Notes under the pieces: model-generated
What the model saw: only the letters and a program-made list of their open reading frames with translations
Databases searched by the model: none
What the model was told of the DNA's origin: nothing
NCBI GenBank assembly: GCA_009787435.1
Contig: WRFW01000203.1
Location: 1-13,171, forward strand
DNA from: Defluviitaleaceae bacterium
GTDB lineage: Bacteria; Bacillota; Clostridia; Lachnospirales; UBA5962
Direction: 5' to 3'
Length of the DNA: 13,171 bases
Position numbers and translations under genes: made by a program
In this document: piece after piece, positions 1-7,535 of the stretch
Position numbering within the stretch: position 1 is the stretch's first letter
How the letters are laid out: each line of letters begins with the position of its first letter

Positions 1-655
1 AAACCCCGCCCTTGCATTTGCAGCTTTAAATTACCTAGCTATGAAAGATGGGAAAAATATAGCTGTAATAATGCCTTATGCAGATAGCTTAAAATATATG
101 GCAGATTGGTATGCACAGCTTTGGGCTGAAAGTATAGGGAAAAAATTTGATAGAGAAGGCAATATAATTCACACAGGCTCTACACCTGTTAAAGCATTAG
201 GGACAACAGACCAGCATTCCCAATTACAGCTATATTCAGAGGGTCCAAATGATAAAATAATAATTTTCTTAGGCGTTAAAAACTATAGAGAAGATATTAC
301 GATACCAAAAATTTATGAAGAAATACCATCTTTATCTTTTCTAGGCGGGCACACACATAGCAAGCTAATCCAAACAGAGCAATTAGCAACAGAATATGCG
401 CTGCTTAAAGCCGGAAAGCAAAATATGACTATAACACTTGAAAGTGTTAATGAAGAATCTATAGGCGGGCTCATATATTTCTTTGAACTTGCAACAGCCT
501 ATGCAGGTGAATTTTTAAATATAAACGCTTTTGACCAGCCAGGCGTTGAAGAAAGTAAAAACGCAACTTATGCCCTTTTTGACAGACCAGGGTATGAAGA
601 AAAGAAAAAAGAAATTTTGAGTGCACCTAAAAAGAAACTAGAGTATGCAATATAA
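1..655 (+). CDS. pgi: Glucose-6-phosphate isomerase, C-terminal part (5' end outside window)
   Basis: Interconverts glucose 6-phosphate and fructose 6-phosphate in the cytoplasm (glycolysis/gluconeogenesis). The reading frame is open from base 2, so about 217 residues of a protein that is normally about 430-550 residues long are visible; the first in-frame ATG (base 41) is internal. Recognisable family signatures are the segment GTTDQHSQLQLYSEGP, which holds the active-site Glu/Gln region, GGHTHSKLI with the conserved His, and QPGVEESKN near the C-terminus, whose Lys corresponds to the catalytic base in PGI enzymes. The frame is intact up to TAA at 653-655. Its last 11 bases overlap the start of ispE, which suggests co-transcription. 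The identification is firm; the start cannot be judged. Confidence 0.95.
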   Translation, partial: NPALAFAALNYLAMKDGKNIAVIMPYADSLKYMADWYAQLWAESIGKKFDREGNIIHTGSTPVKALGTTDQHSQLQLYSEGPNDKIIIFLGVKNYREDITIPKIYEEIPSLSFLGGHTHSKLIQTEQLATEYALLKAGKQNMTITLESVNEESIGGLIYFFELATAYAGEFLNINAFDQPGVEESKNATYALFDRPGYEEKKKEILSAPKKKLEYAI

Positions 656-1535
656 AGATAACTTTAAATATGTAACTTTACTTGCAAATGCAAAAATTAA
701 CTTAGCTCTAAAAGTTGTAGGAAAAAGGGAAGATGGCTATCACGATTTAAAAATGGTTATGCAAACCCTTTTATTAAATGATACAATTTTTATAAAAAAA
801 ATTGATGAACCAGTTGTAAACTTAAAAACTAACTTACCTTGGCTACCAGTAGACAATAAAAATTTAGTTGTGAAAGCTGCACAAGCTATAAGAAAAGAAT
901 TTAATATTAAAAAAGGAGTTGAAATTCACTTAACTAAAGAGATACCTGTGTCGGCTGGGCTTGGCGGGGGCAGTGCAGATTGTGCCGCAACGCTTATAGG
1001 TATGCGAAAGCTTTTTGGAATATATTTGCCAAATGAAGAATTAAAAAAAATAGGTATAAGATTAGGAAGTGATGTTCCATTTCTTTTAACCCAAGGCACA
1101 GCCTTAGTTGAAGGCAAAGGCGATATTATAACGCCACTTAAACCACACCCTTTTATTCATGTGTTACTTGCTAAGCCGCCTTTCAGTGTAAGCACTGGCA
1201 CAGTTTTTAAAGAATATAGAGGGCCTTCAAAAGTTCACAATATAAACTATTTGCTAAAATATATAAACAAAGGCTATTTAGAAGGAATATCAAAAAATTT
1301 TTCAAACGACCTTGAATATATAATAGCAAACAAGAGTTGCCAAATAAAAGATATTAAATCTATAATGACTAAAAATGGTGCCTTAGGAACACAAATGACA
1401 GGCTCTGGACCAACTGTCTTTGGTTATTTTAGAAACAAAACTTCAGCAACTTATGCAATGCGGGAACTCTATAAAAAAGGTGTGAGAGAATTAATAATAA
1501 CAGGAACATTTAACAGGAGGAGGAGTGGAAAATAA
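645..1535 (+). CDS. ispE: 4-(cytidine 5'-diphospho)-2-C-methyl-D-erythritol kinase
   Basis: ATP-dependent GHMP-family kinase of the MEP (non-mevalonate) isoprenoid pathway; it phosphorylates CDP-methylerythritol in the cytoplasm. At 296 residues it has the usual family length. Visible motifs: NAKINLALKVVGKREDGYHDL near the N-terminus (substrate-binding Lys about residue 17), the glycine-rich GHMP ATP loop PVSAGLGGGSADCAATL (about residues 102-117), GSDVPF with the likely catalytic Asp at about residue 143, and the C-terminal GHMP motif MTGSGPTVFGYF. The ATG at 645 lies inside pgi (11-bp overlap) and has only a weak purine-rich stretch upstream, so coupled translation from pgi is likely. The last codons include three tandem AGG Arg codons that form the ribosome site of the next gene. 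A MEP-pathway gene fits a Firmicute. Confidence 0.95.
   Translation: MQYKDNFKYVTLLANAKINLALKVVGKREDGYHDLKMVMQTLLLNDTIFIKKIDEPVVNLKTNLPWLPVDNKNLVVKAAQAIRKEFNIKKGVEIHLTKEIPVSAGLGGGSADCAATLIGMRKLFGIYLPNEELKKIGIRLGSDVPFLLTQGTALVEGKGDIITPLKPHPFIHVLLAKPPFSVSTGTVFKEYRGPSKVHNINYLLKYINKGYLEGISKNFSNDLEYIIANKSCQIKDIKSIMTKNGALGTQMTGSGPTVFGYFRNKTSATYAMRELYKKGVRELIITGTFNRRRSGK
1515..1523 (+). promoter_or_regulatory. Tandem AGG Shine-Dalgarno site for the GntR gene, inside ispE
   Basis: AGGAGGAGG lies just upstream of the GTG at 1525. It is read in the ispE frame as three consecutive AGG (Arg) codons. Two overlapping AGGAGG cores are possible, with about 4 and 1 bases to the GTG. Both are short spacings, but no other start fits the GntR domain as well. 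Confidence 0.7.
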
Positions 1536-2190
1536 AAATCAAAAATTAAAAGATATAGTTTATAATTATGTGCGAGATGAGATAGTTGCATTTAAATTAG
1601 AACCTGGAAAAAGACTTTTAGAAGAAGATATAGCAAAAATTTTAGGAGTAAGCAGAACACCTGTTCGCGAAGCTTTTAGCACCCTTTCAGCGGAAGGTTT
1701 TTTAGAAATTTTGCCGCGAAGGGGTGCTATAATAAAAGATATTACATTAAAAGATTTGCAAGATATATTAATTGTGCGTGAAGAGCTTGAACTTTTAGCT
1801 ATAAAACTAGCAATACCAAATATAGATGAAGAAATTTTGGGTGAACTCGAAAAAGCAAAAAACAATTTTGAACAAGCTGTAAATACCCATGAAGTAGTTA
1901 AAATGATTGCAGCCGATATTAATTTTCACGATATTATTTTCAATTGCACACAAAATAAACAGCTAATAAATATATTAAAAAATTTAAAAGAGCAGCTATA
2001 CTTATATAGAGCAATATACATTAGAGAAAAGGCATCTTTAACCGAAATAATAGAAGACCATAAAGAAATTTATGAAAGCTTAAAAAGCAAAGACATTGAA
2101 AAAACAAAATTGGCTATTTCTTCTCACATTAAAAATCAAGAAAAGTCTCTTAAGGTTCAATTTCAAGTGAAAGGGATTGGTATAAAATGA
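1525..2190 (+). CDS. GntR-family transcriptional regulator, FadR-like (FCD domain)
   Basis: Probable DNA-binding regulator of 221 residues. The N-terminal winged helix-turn-helix spans about residues 8-72; LEPGKRLLEEDIAKILGVSRTPVREA is the typical GntR signature, followed by the wing LPRRGAIIKDIT. The rest is an all-helical FCD ligand domain. In it, DINFHD, EDHKEI and SSHIKNQ supply the Asp and three His expected of the metal-binding FadR subgroup. It starts at GTG 1525, overlapping ispE by 11 bp, and ends with TGA at 2188-2190, overlapping the alr ATG by 4 bp. The effector and targets cannot be read from sequence. FCD regulators often sense small organic acids, and the overlap with alr only suggests co-expression, not that it controls alr. 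Confidence 0.9.
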   Translation: MENKNQKLKDIVYNYVRDEIVAFKLEPGKRLLEEDIAKILGVSRTPVREAFSTLSAEGFLEILPRRGAIIKDITLKDLQDILIVREELELLAIKLAIPNIDEEILGELEKAKNNFEQAVNTHEVVKMIAADINFHDIIFNCTQNKQLINILKNLKEQLYLYRAIYIREKASLTEIIEDHKEIYESLKSKDIEKTKLAISSHIKNQEKSLKVQFQVKGIGIK

Positions 2191-3302
2191 AAAGTTATGC
2201 CCAAATAAACTTAAATAACTTAGCTAACAATACAAAAGCTATAAAAGATTGGGTAAATGACTCTGAAATTATGGCAATAGTGAAAGCAGATGCATATGGG
2301 CATGGGGCATTGCAATGCAGCAAAACAGTAATTGAAAATGGTGCATCTTCTTTAGGGGTTGCCACTATAAATGAAGCAATGGAGTTGCGAGAGGCTGGAA
2401 TTAAAGCACCTATTTTAATTTTAACGCACATATTAGCAGAAGATTATGAAAAAGCAATAGATAATGACATTGCAATTACAGTATCTAGGTTTGAACAAGG
2501 TATAGAAATTCAACAAGCTTCTATAAAACTTAAAAAACCTGCAAAAATTCAAGTGAAAGTTAATTCTGGCTTAAATAGAAATGGTTTTAGACCCGATGAA
2601 GATACAGCAAGAGAGATTATAATGCTTGGAACTGCCAAAAATATAATAGTTGAGGGTATATATTCACACCTTTCAGACGTTAGAGATAAAGATTTTGTAA
2701 TAAACCAACAAAAAAGATTTGAGTTTATTACTATGAATGCTGAACACTATTTCAGCTTTAAAAAGCATATCTCAGCTTCTTCAGCTATATTAGAATATCC
2801 AGAGCTTAATTATGATATAGTACGCCCTGGGCTTATTCTTTACGGAATTAACCCAACAGATACTAACATAAAGCTTTTAAATTTAAAACCTGTTATGAGC
2901 TTATATTCAGAAATATCACACATTCATAAAGTGCCAGCGGGCGAAAGTATAGGGTATGAAAGAAGTTTTTTTACTAATAGAGATACGATGGCAGCTATAG
3001 TGCCAATAGGATATGCAGATGGATACCCATCAACACTTTCTAATAATGCAAGAGTAACGATAAATGATAAATCATGTATGGTTCTTGGAAAAGTATGTAT
3101 GGACCAAATAATAATAGACGTTACCGATGTTTTTGAAGAAAAAAATGAAAGCTGGAAAAAAGCCGAAGTAACTTTAATCGGTGGTGAGGGAAAAGGTAAA
3201 ATAAAAATAGAGGAGCTAGCAAACAATAGCAGCCTAGGAATAAGAGAGCTTTTGTGCTTGCGTTCCTCTAAGAGAGTTCCCCGCATTTTTGTTAATTCTT
3301 AG
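2187..3302 (+). CDS. alr: Alanine racemase
   Basis: PLP-dependent racemase that makes D-alanine for peptidoglycan from L-alanine; cytoplasmic. It is 371 residues, normal for the family. The fold-III barrel carries the PLP lysine motif AIVKADAYGHGA (Lys about residue 33). The C-terminal half has the second catalytic tyrosine in GESIGYERSF (about residue 257), then PIGYADGYPS and VCMDQIIIDVTD, all conserved. DIVRPGLILYGI contains the Arg that contacts the PLP ring nitrogen in known racemases. The ATG overlaps the GntR stop as ATGA, a classic coupling arrangement. The gene ends 12 bp before the converging antiporter gene, with no strong terminator between them. It may also racemise other small amino acids, but alanine is the default assignment. 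Confidence 0.95.
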   Translation: MKSYAQINLNNLANNTKAIKDWVNDSEIMAIVKADAYGHGALQCSKTVIENGASSLGVATINEAMELREAGIKAPILILTHILAEDYEKAIDNDIAITVSRFEQGIEIQQASIKLKKPAKIQVKVNSGLNRNGFRPDEDTAREIIMLGTAKNIIVEGIYSHLSDVRDKDFVINQQKRFEFITMNAEHYFSFKKHISASSAILEYPELNYDIVRPGLILYGINPTDTNIKLLNLKPVMSLYSEISHIHKVPAGESIGYERSFFTNRDTMAAIVPIGYADGYPSTLSNNARVTINDKSCMVLGKVCMDQIIIDVTDVFEEKNESWKKAEVTLIGGEGKGKIKIEELANNSSLGIRELLCLRSSKRVPRIFVNS

Positions 3303-3314
3303 AAAGGCTAAGTA

Positions 3315-4265
3315 TTATAAATTTAAAGCCATATGAATCATATATCCAAAGTATATTGCTAAAAGTGCTATACCTTCAAATCTTATCATCTTCTTACCAG
3401 TGTATAGAAATAGCAAAGTAATTAAACTTCCTATTAATAACACTGCACTATCTATAATTAAAGCAGGGTCTACAGCTAGCGGAGTTATAACGCCAGTTAA
3501 GCCTAGTATAAATAAAATATTAAACACATTAGAACCTATAATATTACCGAGTGCCAAATCACCCCTACCCTTTTTAAAGGCAAATATTGATATTGAAAGC
3601 TCTGGCAGGCTAGTTCCAGCAGCGATTATAGTTAAGCCAATAACCCTATCACTTATACCGAAAGTTTCAGCTATGAATACTGCACTATCAACTACTAAAT
3701 CTGCACCGAAAAGAATCATACCAAGCCCAACTAAAATTAATAATAAACTTAACCAAACTGGTTTTAATTTTTTTGAAGCTTCGGTTTCAACTTCTTCTTC
3801 TTTCGTTTTTAAATTTTGCTTTATAATCATAAACATATATATAGCAAATACTACTAAAAGAACACCGCTTGCCAACCTAGTTATATAATCATAACTGAAA
3901 ATGAGCATAGTTAAAACTGCAATAGCGGCAAACACTGAAAATAGAAACTCTTTATAAATTTTTTTAAAATCAACGACAAATGGACCTATCAAAGAGCAAA
4001 CACCTAATATAAAAATTAAATTAAATACATTAGAACCAATTAAATTACCCATAGCAAGCCCGCTTAGCCCGCTTCTTGCTGAAGAGATACTAATTACTAT
4101 TTCGGGTGCTGCAGTTCCAAAAGCAACTATAGTTAAACCAATTAATATAGGCGGCACTTTAAGCTTCTTAGCTATATTTGAGCTTGCTTCAACAAATAAA
4201 TCTGAACCTTTTATTAAAAGCACGAGACCAACTATCATTAAAATTATTTGTAAAAAAATTTGCAT
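3315..4265 (-). CDS. CaCA-family sodium/calcium antiporter (YrbG-like)
   Basis: Integral membrane cation exchanger of 316 residues, probably ten transmembrane helices in two inverted halves. The two alpha-repeats are clear: VAFGTAAPE at about 47-55 with GNLIGSNVFN at 73-82, and AAGTSLPE at about 215-222 with GNIIGSNVFN at 240-249. The acidic residues of the two Gx[AS]xPE motifs are the expected cation ligands. A charged loop (about 150-170, KTKEEEVETEASKK) divides the halves and is presumably cytoplasmic. Length and motifs match the prokaryotic YrbG/NCX-type group, so Ca2+/Na+ exchange is likely but the ion is inferred. Start ATG at 4263-4265 has AAGGAG at 4275-4280 (minus strand), nine bases away. 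It is the only minus-strand gene here, with its own promoter, and converges on alr. Confidence 0.9.
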   Translation of the reverse strand: MQIFLQIILMIVGLVLLIKGSDLFVEASSNIAKKLKVPPILIGLTIVAFGTAAPEIVISISSARSGLSGLAMGNLIGSNVFNLIFILGVCSLIGPFVVDFKKIYKEFLFSVFAAIAVLTMLIFSYDYITRLASGVLLVVFAIYMFMIIKQNLKTKEEEVETEASKKLKPVWLSLLLILVGLGMILFGADLVVDSAVFIAETFGISDRVIGLTIIAAGTSLPELSISIFAFKKGRGDLALGNIIGSNVFNILFILGLTGVITPLAVDPALIIDSAVLLIGSLITLLFLYTGKKMIRFEGIALLAIYFGYMIHMALNL

Positions 4266-4289
4266 TTTATAAAACTCCTTTTTCGTGTG

Positions 4290-4313
4290 TAGTTTATAAA
4301 TTTTTATAAACTA
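4290..4313. promoter_or_regulatory. 24-bp perfect palindrome between antiporter gene and dprA (operator-like)
   Basis: The arms TAGTTTATAAA and TTTATAAACTA are exact reverse complements of 11 bp with a 2-bp centre. The site is in the 96-bp divergent gap and covers the predicted +1 of the antiporter promoter. On the plus strand, a weak candidate promoter for dprA overlaps it (TTTATA at 4293-4298, TATTAT at 4315-4320, 16-bp spacer). A dimeric repressor could therefore act on one or both genes. Because it is nearly all A/T, part of the symmetry could be chance. Confidence 0.45.
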
Positions 4314-4315
4314 AT

Positions 4316-4344
4316 ATTATATAGTATTCCCAAAGTTTTTGCAA
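4316..4344 (-). promoter_or_regulatory. Sigma-A type promoter for the antiporter gene
   Basis: Read on the minus strand, TTGCAA (4344-4339) is followed after 17 bases by a perfect TATAAT (4321-4316). Transcription would begin near 4309, leaving a leader of about 45 bases before the ATG at 4265. The predicted start falls inside the 24-bp palindrome at 4290-4313. The -35 matches the consensus at four of six positions. Inference from sequence only. Confidence 0.6.
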
Positions 4345-4361
4345 TAGAAAGTGGAGAAAAA

Positions 4362-5429
4362 ATGGAGAAAAAATATTTATTGTGGCTAAGTTTAATATCT
4401 GGAATAGGTCCTAAAAAAGCAAAAACTCTTTTGAAGTATTTTGAAAATGCTGAAAATGTATATAAAGCAACTCCGAAAGACATTAGAATGATACACGGAA
4501 TCGGTGAAAGTTTCTTAGAAAAAATTTTAGAAGCCAAAAATATTGATATTGATAAAAAATTAGAAACATTACATAGACTAAATATTAAATTTTATACGCA
4601 ATATGATTATGAATACCCCAGACTTTTAAAAGAAATTAGCGACCCGCCAATAATTTTATACGTAAAAGGAAAGCTTCCTGAGTTACCTATGGCGGCTGTT
4701 GTAGGCTCTCGTATATGCTCTGCTTATGGATCTAAAATTGCACATGAAGTGAGTAAATATTTAAGCGAACACGGTATTTGTGTAGTTAGTGGAATGGCAA
4801 GAGGAATAGATACTAAAGCTCATCTAGGGGCTCTGGAAGGAAAAAGCCCAACTATTGCTGTGCTAGCTTCTGGGGTAGATATTTGCTACCCTCCAGAAAA
4901 CAAAAGCTTATATGAATTAATACAAAAAAATGGCTGCATAATAAGTGAACATTTCCCAGGTGTGAGACCAATTGAAAAGTATTTTCCTATGAGAAATAGA
5001 ATAATTTCTGGGCTTTCTAAATCTGTTTTAGTAGTTGAAGCTGGTAAAAAAAGCGGCTCTTTAATAACAGTGAAACAAGCTATAGAACAAGGGCGAGAAG
5101 TATATTCAGTGCCTGGAAATATAAACAATAGATTAAGCTATGGCACTAACAGGCTAATTAGAGACGGTGCACGTATATTAACAAGCCCAATGGACATAAT
5201 AGAAGACATGAATATGGTATTTACACCAATAAAAATAGAAAAAAGCTTACCTAGATTATCGGAATTAGAGCAAAAAATATATGATTTGATAAGCTTAGAA
5301 GAATTGACACCAGAAACAATAGCAGAAAGATTAAATGATACTTATCAAAATATACAATATAACTTAACTGTGCTTGAATTAAAAGGGCAAGCTGAAAGAA
5401 TAGCTGGCGGAAAATATACGGTAGTCTAA
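4362..5429 (+). CDS. dprA: DNA-processing protein DprA (Smf)
   Basis: Binds incoming single-stranded DNA and loads RecA during natural transformation; the family is kept widely, also in species not known to be competent. Length is 355 residues. An N-terminal helix-hairpin-helix (SAM-like) region is at about 1-60 (SGIGPKKAKTLLKYF, IHGIGESFLEKIL). The Rossmann-like DprA core follows, with VGSRICSAYG, SGMARGIDTKAH, AVLASGVDICYPPEN, RNRIISGLS, EAGKKSGSLITVKQA and VPGNINNRLSYGTNRLI. A C-terminal winged-helix domain is at about 295-355 (LSELEQKIYDLIS...LTVLELKGQAERIAGGKYTVV). ATG 4362 has GGAG at 4353-4356. It lies 54 bp upstream of topA; dprA-topA adjacency is common in Firmicutes. Confidence 0.95.
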   Translation: MEKKYLLWLSLISGIGPKKAKTLLKYFENAENVYKATPKDIRMIHGIGESFLEKILEAKNIDIDKKLETLHRLNIKFYTQYDYEYPRLLKEISDPPIILYVKGKLPELPMAAVVGSRICSAYGSKIAHEVSKYLSEHGICVVSGMARGIDTKAHLGALEGKSPTIAVLASGVDICYPPENKSLYELIQKNGCIISEHFPGVRPIEKYFPMRNRIISGLSKSVLVVEAGKKSGSLITVKQAIEQGREVYSVPGNINNRLSYGTNRLIRDGARILTSPMDIIEDMNMVFTPIKIEKSLPRLSELEQKIYDLISLEELTPETIAERLNDTYQNIQYNLTVLELKGQAERIAGGKYTVV

Positions 5430-5483
5430 TATAATATTAAGGCAACTATATGCTAAAATTAAAGAAAGGAGGGAAACTTTATA

Positions 5484-7535
5484 ATGAATCTAGTTATTGT
5501 AGAATCCCCAGCCAAAGCGAAAACATTAAAAAAATTTCTAGGAAAAACTTATAAAATAGAGGCAAGTGTAGGGCATATAAAAGATTTGCCAAAAAGCACA
5601 CTAGGTGTAGACTTTGAAAATGATTATGAGCCAAGATATATAACAATTAGAGGAAAAGGCGAAATTTTATCAAAGCTTAAAAAAGAAGCAAAATCAGCAA
5701 ATAAAATATACTTAGCAACTGACCCCGATAGAGAAGGCGAAGCTATAAGTTGGCATTTAAAGAGTGCTTTAGGTGTAGATGAAAATAAAGTTTTACGTGT
5801 AACTTTTAATCAAATAACTAAGGAAGCAGTTAAAAATGCAATTAAACAAGCTAGAGACATAAACATGGATTTAGTAGATGCCCAACAAGCTAGAAGAGTA
5901 TTAGATAGGGTAGTTGGCTATAAAATTAGCCCGCTTTTATGGAAAAAAGTAAAAAAAGGCTTAAGTGCTGGGCGTGTTCAATCTGTTGCATTAAAAGTTA
6001 TTTGCGACCGTGAAGAAGAGATAGACGCATTTATAACGAAAGAATATTGGAGCTTTGATGCAGACTTAGGAGCAAACAAAGCAAAACTTAATGCTAAGCT
6101 TCATAATATAGACGGCGAAGAAGTAAACATAGAAAATGAAGAACAAGCAAACGAGCTTGAATCTAAAATTAAAAAAGAAAAATTTATAGTAGATGAAATT
6201 AAAAAAGGGCAAAGAACTAGAAAACCGAGTGCCCCTTTTACAACTTCAACGCTTCAGCAAGAAGCTTCGAAAAATTTAAACTTTGCAACGAGCAAAACGA
6301 TGCAAATAGCCCAGCAACTCTATGAAAATGGACTATTAACGTATATACGTACGGATTCTACAAGAATTGCACCAGAAGTGTTTCCAGAGCTTCAAAATTA
6401 TATAGAAAAAGGATACGGCGAAGAGTATACACCGAAACAAATTAGATTGTATAAAAATAAAAACAGCTCACAAGATGCACACGAAGCTATAAGACCAACA
6501 GATGTAACTTTAGCTCCAAATTCTATGATAGAGACACTCACTAGAGACCAGATAAGGCTTTATACTCTAATACACAATAGATACGTTTCAAGCCAAATGC
6601 CAGACGCTATTTTTGATACAACCGCCGCAAAAATTAAAGCTGGAATTTATAATTTTAGAGCAAATGCGAGTGCTTTAAATTTTCCAGGCTTTTTAATTAT
6701 TCAAAAAGAAAAAATTGAAGATACTAAACTTCCTGCAATGGAATCTGGCACTGAACTTGCACTTAAGCAATTAAATAAAAACCAACACTTTACACAACCG
6801 CCACCAAGATATAATGATGCTTCTTTAGTTAAATTATTGGAAGAAAGAGGAATCGGAAGACCTTCAACTTATGCTTCTATAATAACGACTTTAACAGCTA
6901 GAAATTATATAACTAAAGAAGATAAAGTTTTCTATCCAACAGAGCTTGGCGAAATAGTAAACAACATTTTAAAAGAAAATTTCAGCGAAATAGTAGATGT
7001 TGAATTTACTTCAAGAATGGAATCTAGCTTAGATATGGTTGAAGATGGAGACTTAGCTTGGAAAGAAGTGCTTAGAGGATTTTACCCAAGCTTTAGTGAT
7101 TTAGTTGAAAAAGCTGAAGAAAACATAGGCGAAATAGAACTTACTGAAGAAATTTCAGATGTTTTGTGTGATAAATGCGGAAAAAACATGGTAGTTAAAT
7201 TTGGGCGTTTCGGAAAATTTTTAGCGTGCCCAGGCTTCCCTGAATGCAGAAGCACAAAAGCATTTTTTGAAGAAGCAGGCGTAAATTGCCCAAAATGCGA
7301 TGGCAAAGTGTTAATTAAAAAGAGCAAAAAAGGGCGTAAATTTTTTGGCTGTGAAAATAACAATGTAGATGAAAATGAAAGCAGCTGTGATTTTATTTCT
7401 TGGAACAAACCCGCTAAAAAGCCTTGCCCAAAATGCAACGCACTTATGGTTGAAAAGGGTTATAAAAAAATTACACTAGCTTGCACAGAGCAAGCTTGCG
7501 GATACAGAGAAAACTTAGAAGATGAGGAAGAATAA
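5484..7535 (+). CDS. topA: DNA topoisomerase I (type IA)
   Basis: Relaxes negative supercoils by single-strand passage. It has 683 residues, close to the usual clostridial/bacillar size. The Toprim domain opens the protein (NLVIVESPAKAKTLKKFLG, Glu at residue 7) and includes the metal-binding DPDREGEAISWHL. QQARRVLDRVVGYKISPLLWKKVKKGLSAGRVQSVAL follows. The catalytic tyrosine is in LLTYIRTDSTR (about residue 287). SSQDAHEAIRPT and LEERGIGRPSTYASII are conserved downstream. Three four-cysteine zinc ribbons end the protein, starting at about residues 562, 602 and 648. ATG 5484 has a strong AAGGAGGG at 5466-5473, ten bases away. TAA at 7533-7535 directly abuts the rsmG ATG in the same frame. It is transcribed toward the adjacent replication origin. 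Confidence 0.97.
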   Translation: MNLVIVESPAKAKTLKKFLGKTYKIEASVGHIKDLPKSTLGVDFENDYEPRYITIRGKGEILSKLKKEAKSANKIYLATDPDREGEAISWHLKSALGVDENKVLRVTFNQITKEAVKNAIKQARDINMDLVDAQQARRVLDRVVGYKISPLLWKKVKKGLSAGRVQSVALKVICDREEEIDAFITKEYWSFDADLGANKAKLNAKLHNIDGEEVNIENEEQANELESKIKKEKFIVDEIKKGQRTRKPSAPFTTSTLQQEASKNLNFATSKTMQIAQQLYENGLLTYIRTDSTRIAPEVFPELQNYIEKGYGEEYTPKQIRLYKNKNSSQDAHEAIRPTDVTLAPNSMIETLTRDQIRLYTLIHNRYVSSQMPDAIFDTTAAKIKAGIYNFRANASALNFPGFLIIQKEKIEDTKLPAMESGTELALKQLNKNQHFTQPPPRYNDASLVKLLEERGIGRPSTYASIITTLTARNYITKEDKVFYPTELGEIVNNILKENFSEIVDVEFTSRMESSLDMVEDGDLAWKEVLRGFYPSFSDLVEKAEENIGEIELTEEISDVLCDKCGKNMVVKFGRFGKFLACPGFPECRSTKAFFEEAGVNCPKCDGKVLIKKSKKGRKFFGCENNNVDENESSCDFISWNKPAKKPCPKCNALMVEKGYKKITLACTEQACGYRENLEDEEE

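Noticed and set aside
2187..2190. TGA possibly used as a sense codon (alternative code)
   Set aside because: TGA is a natural stop for the GntR gene, Trp is encoded by TGG throughout, and all families end at their expected length.
3298..3312. CTTAG/CTAAG hairpin between alr and the antiporter gene as a bidirectional terminator
   Set aside because: Only 5 bp, AT-rich and without a T-run on either strand; too weak to call.
3400..3888. 162-codon open frame on the plus strand opposite the antiporter gene
   Set aside because: It lies wholly antisense to a gene with clear CaCA motifs, has no ribosome site and no recognisable protein features.
5430..5483. TATAAT at 5430-5435 as a topA promoter
   Set aside because: No acceptable -35 element at a normal distance; such a hexamer is common in AT-rich gaps.
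6339..6351. CGTATATACG palindrome in topA
   Set aside because: It lies in the codons around the catalytic tyrosine and is explained by coding; too short to be notable.
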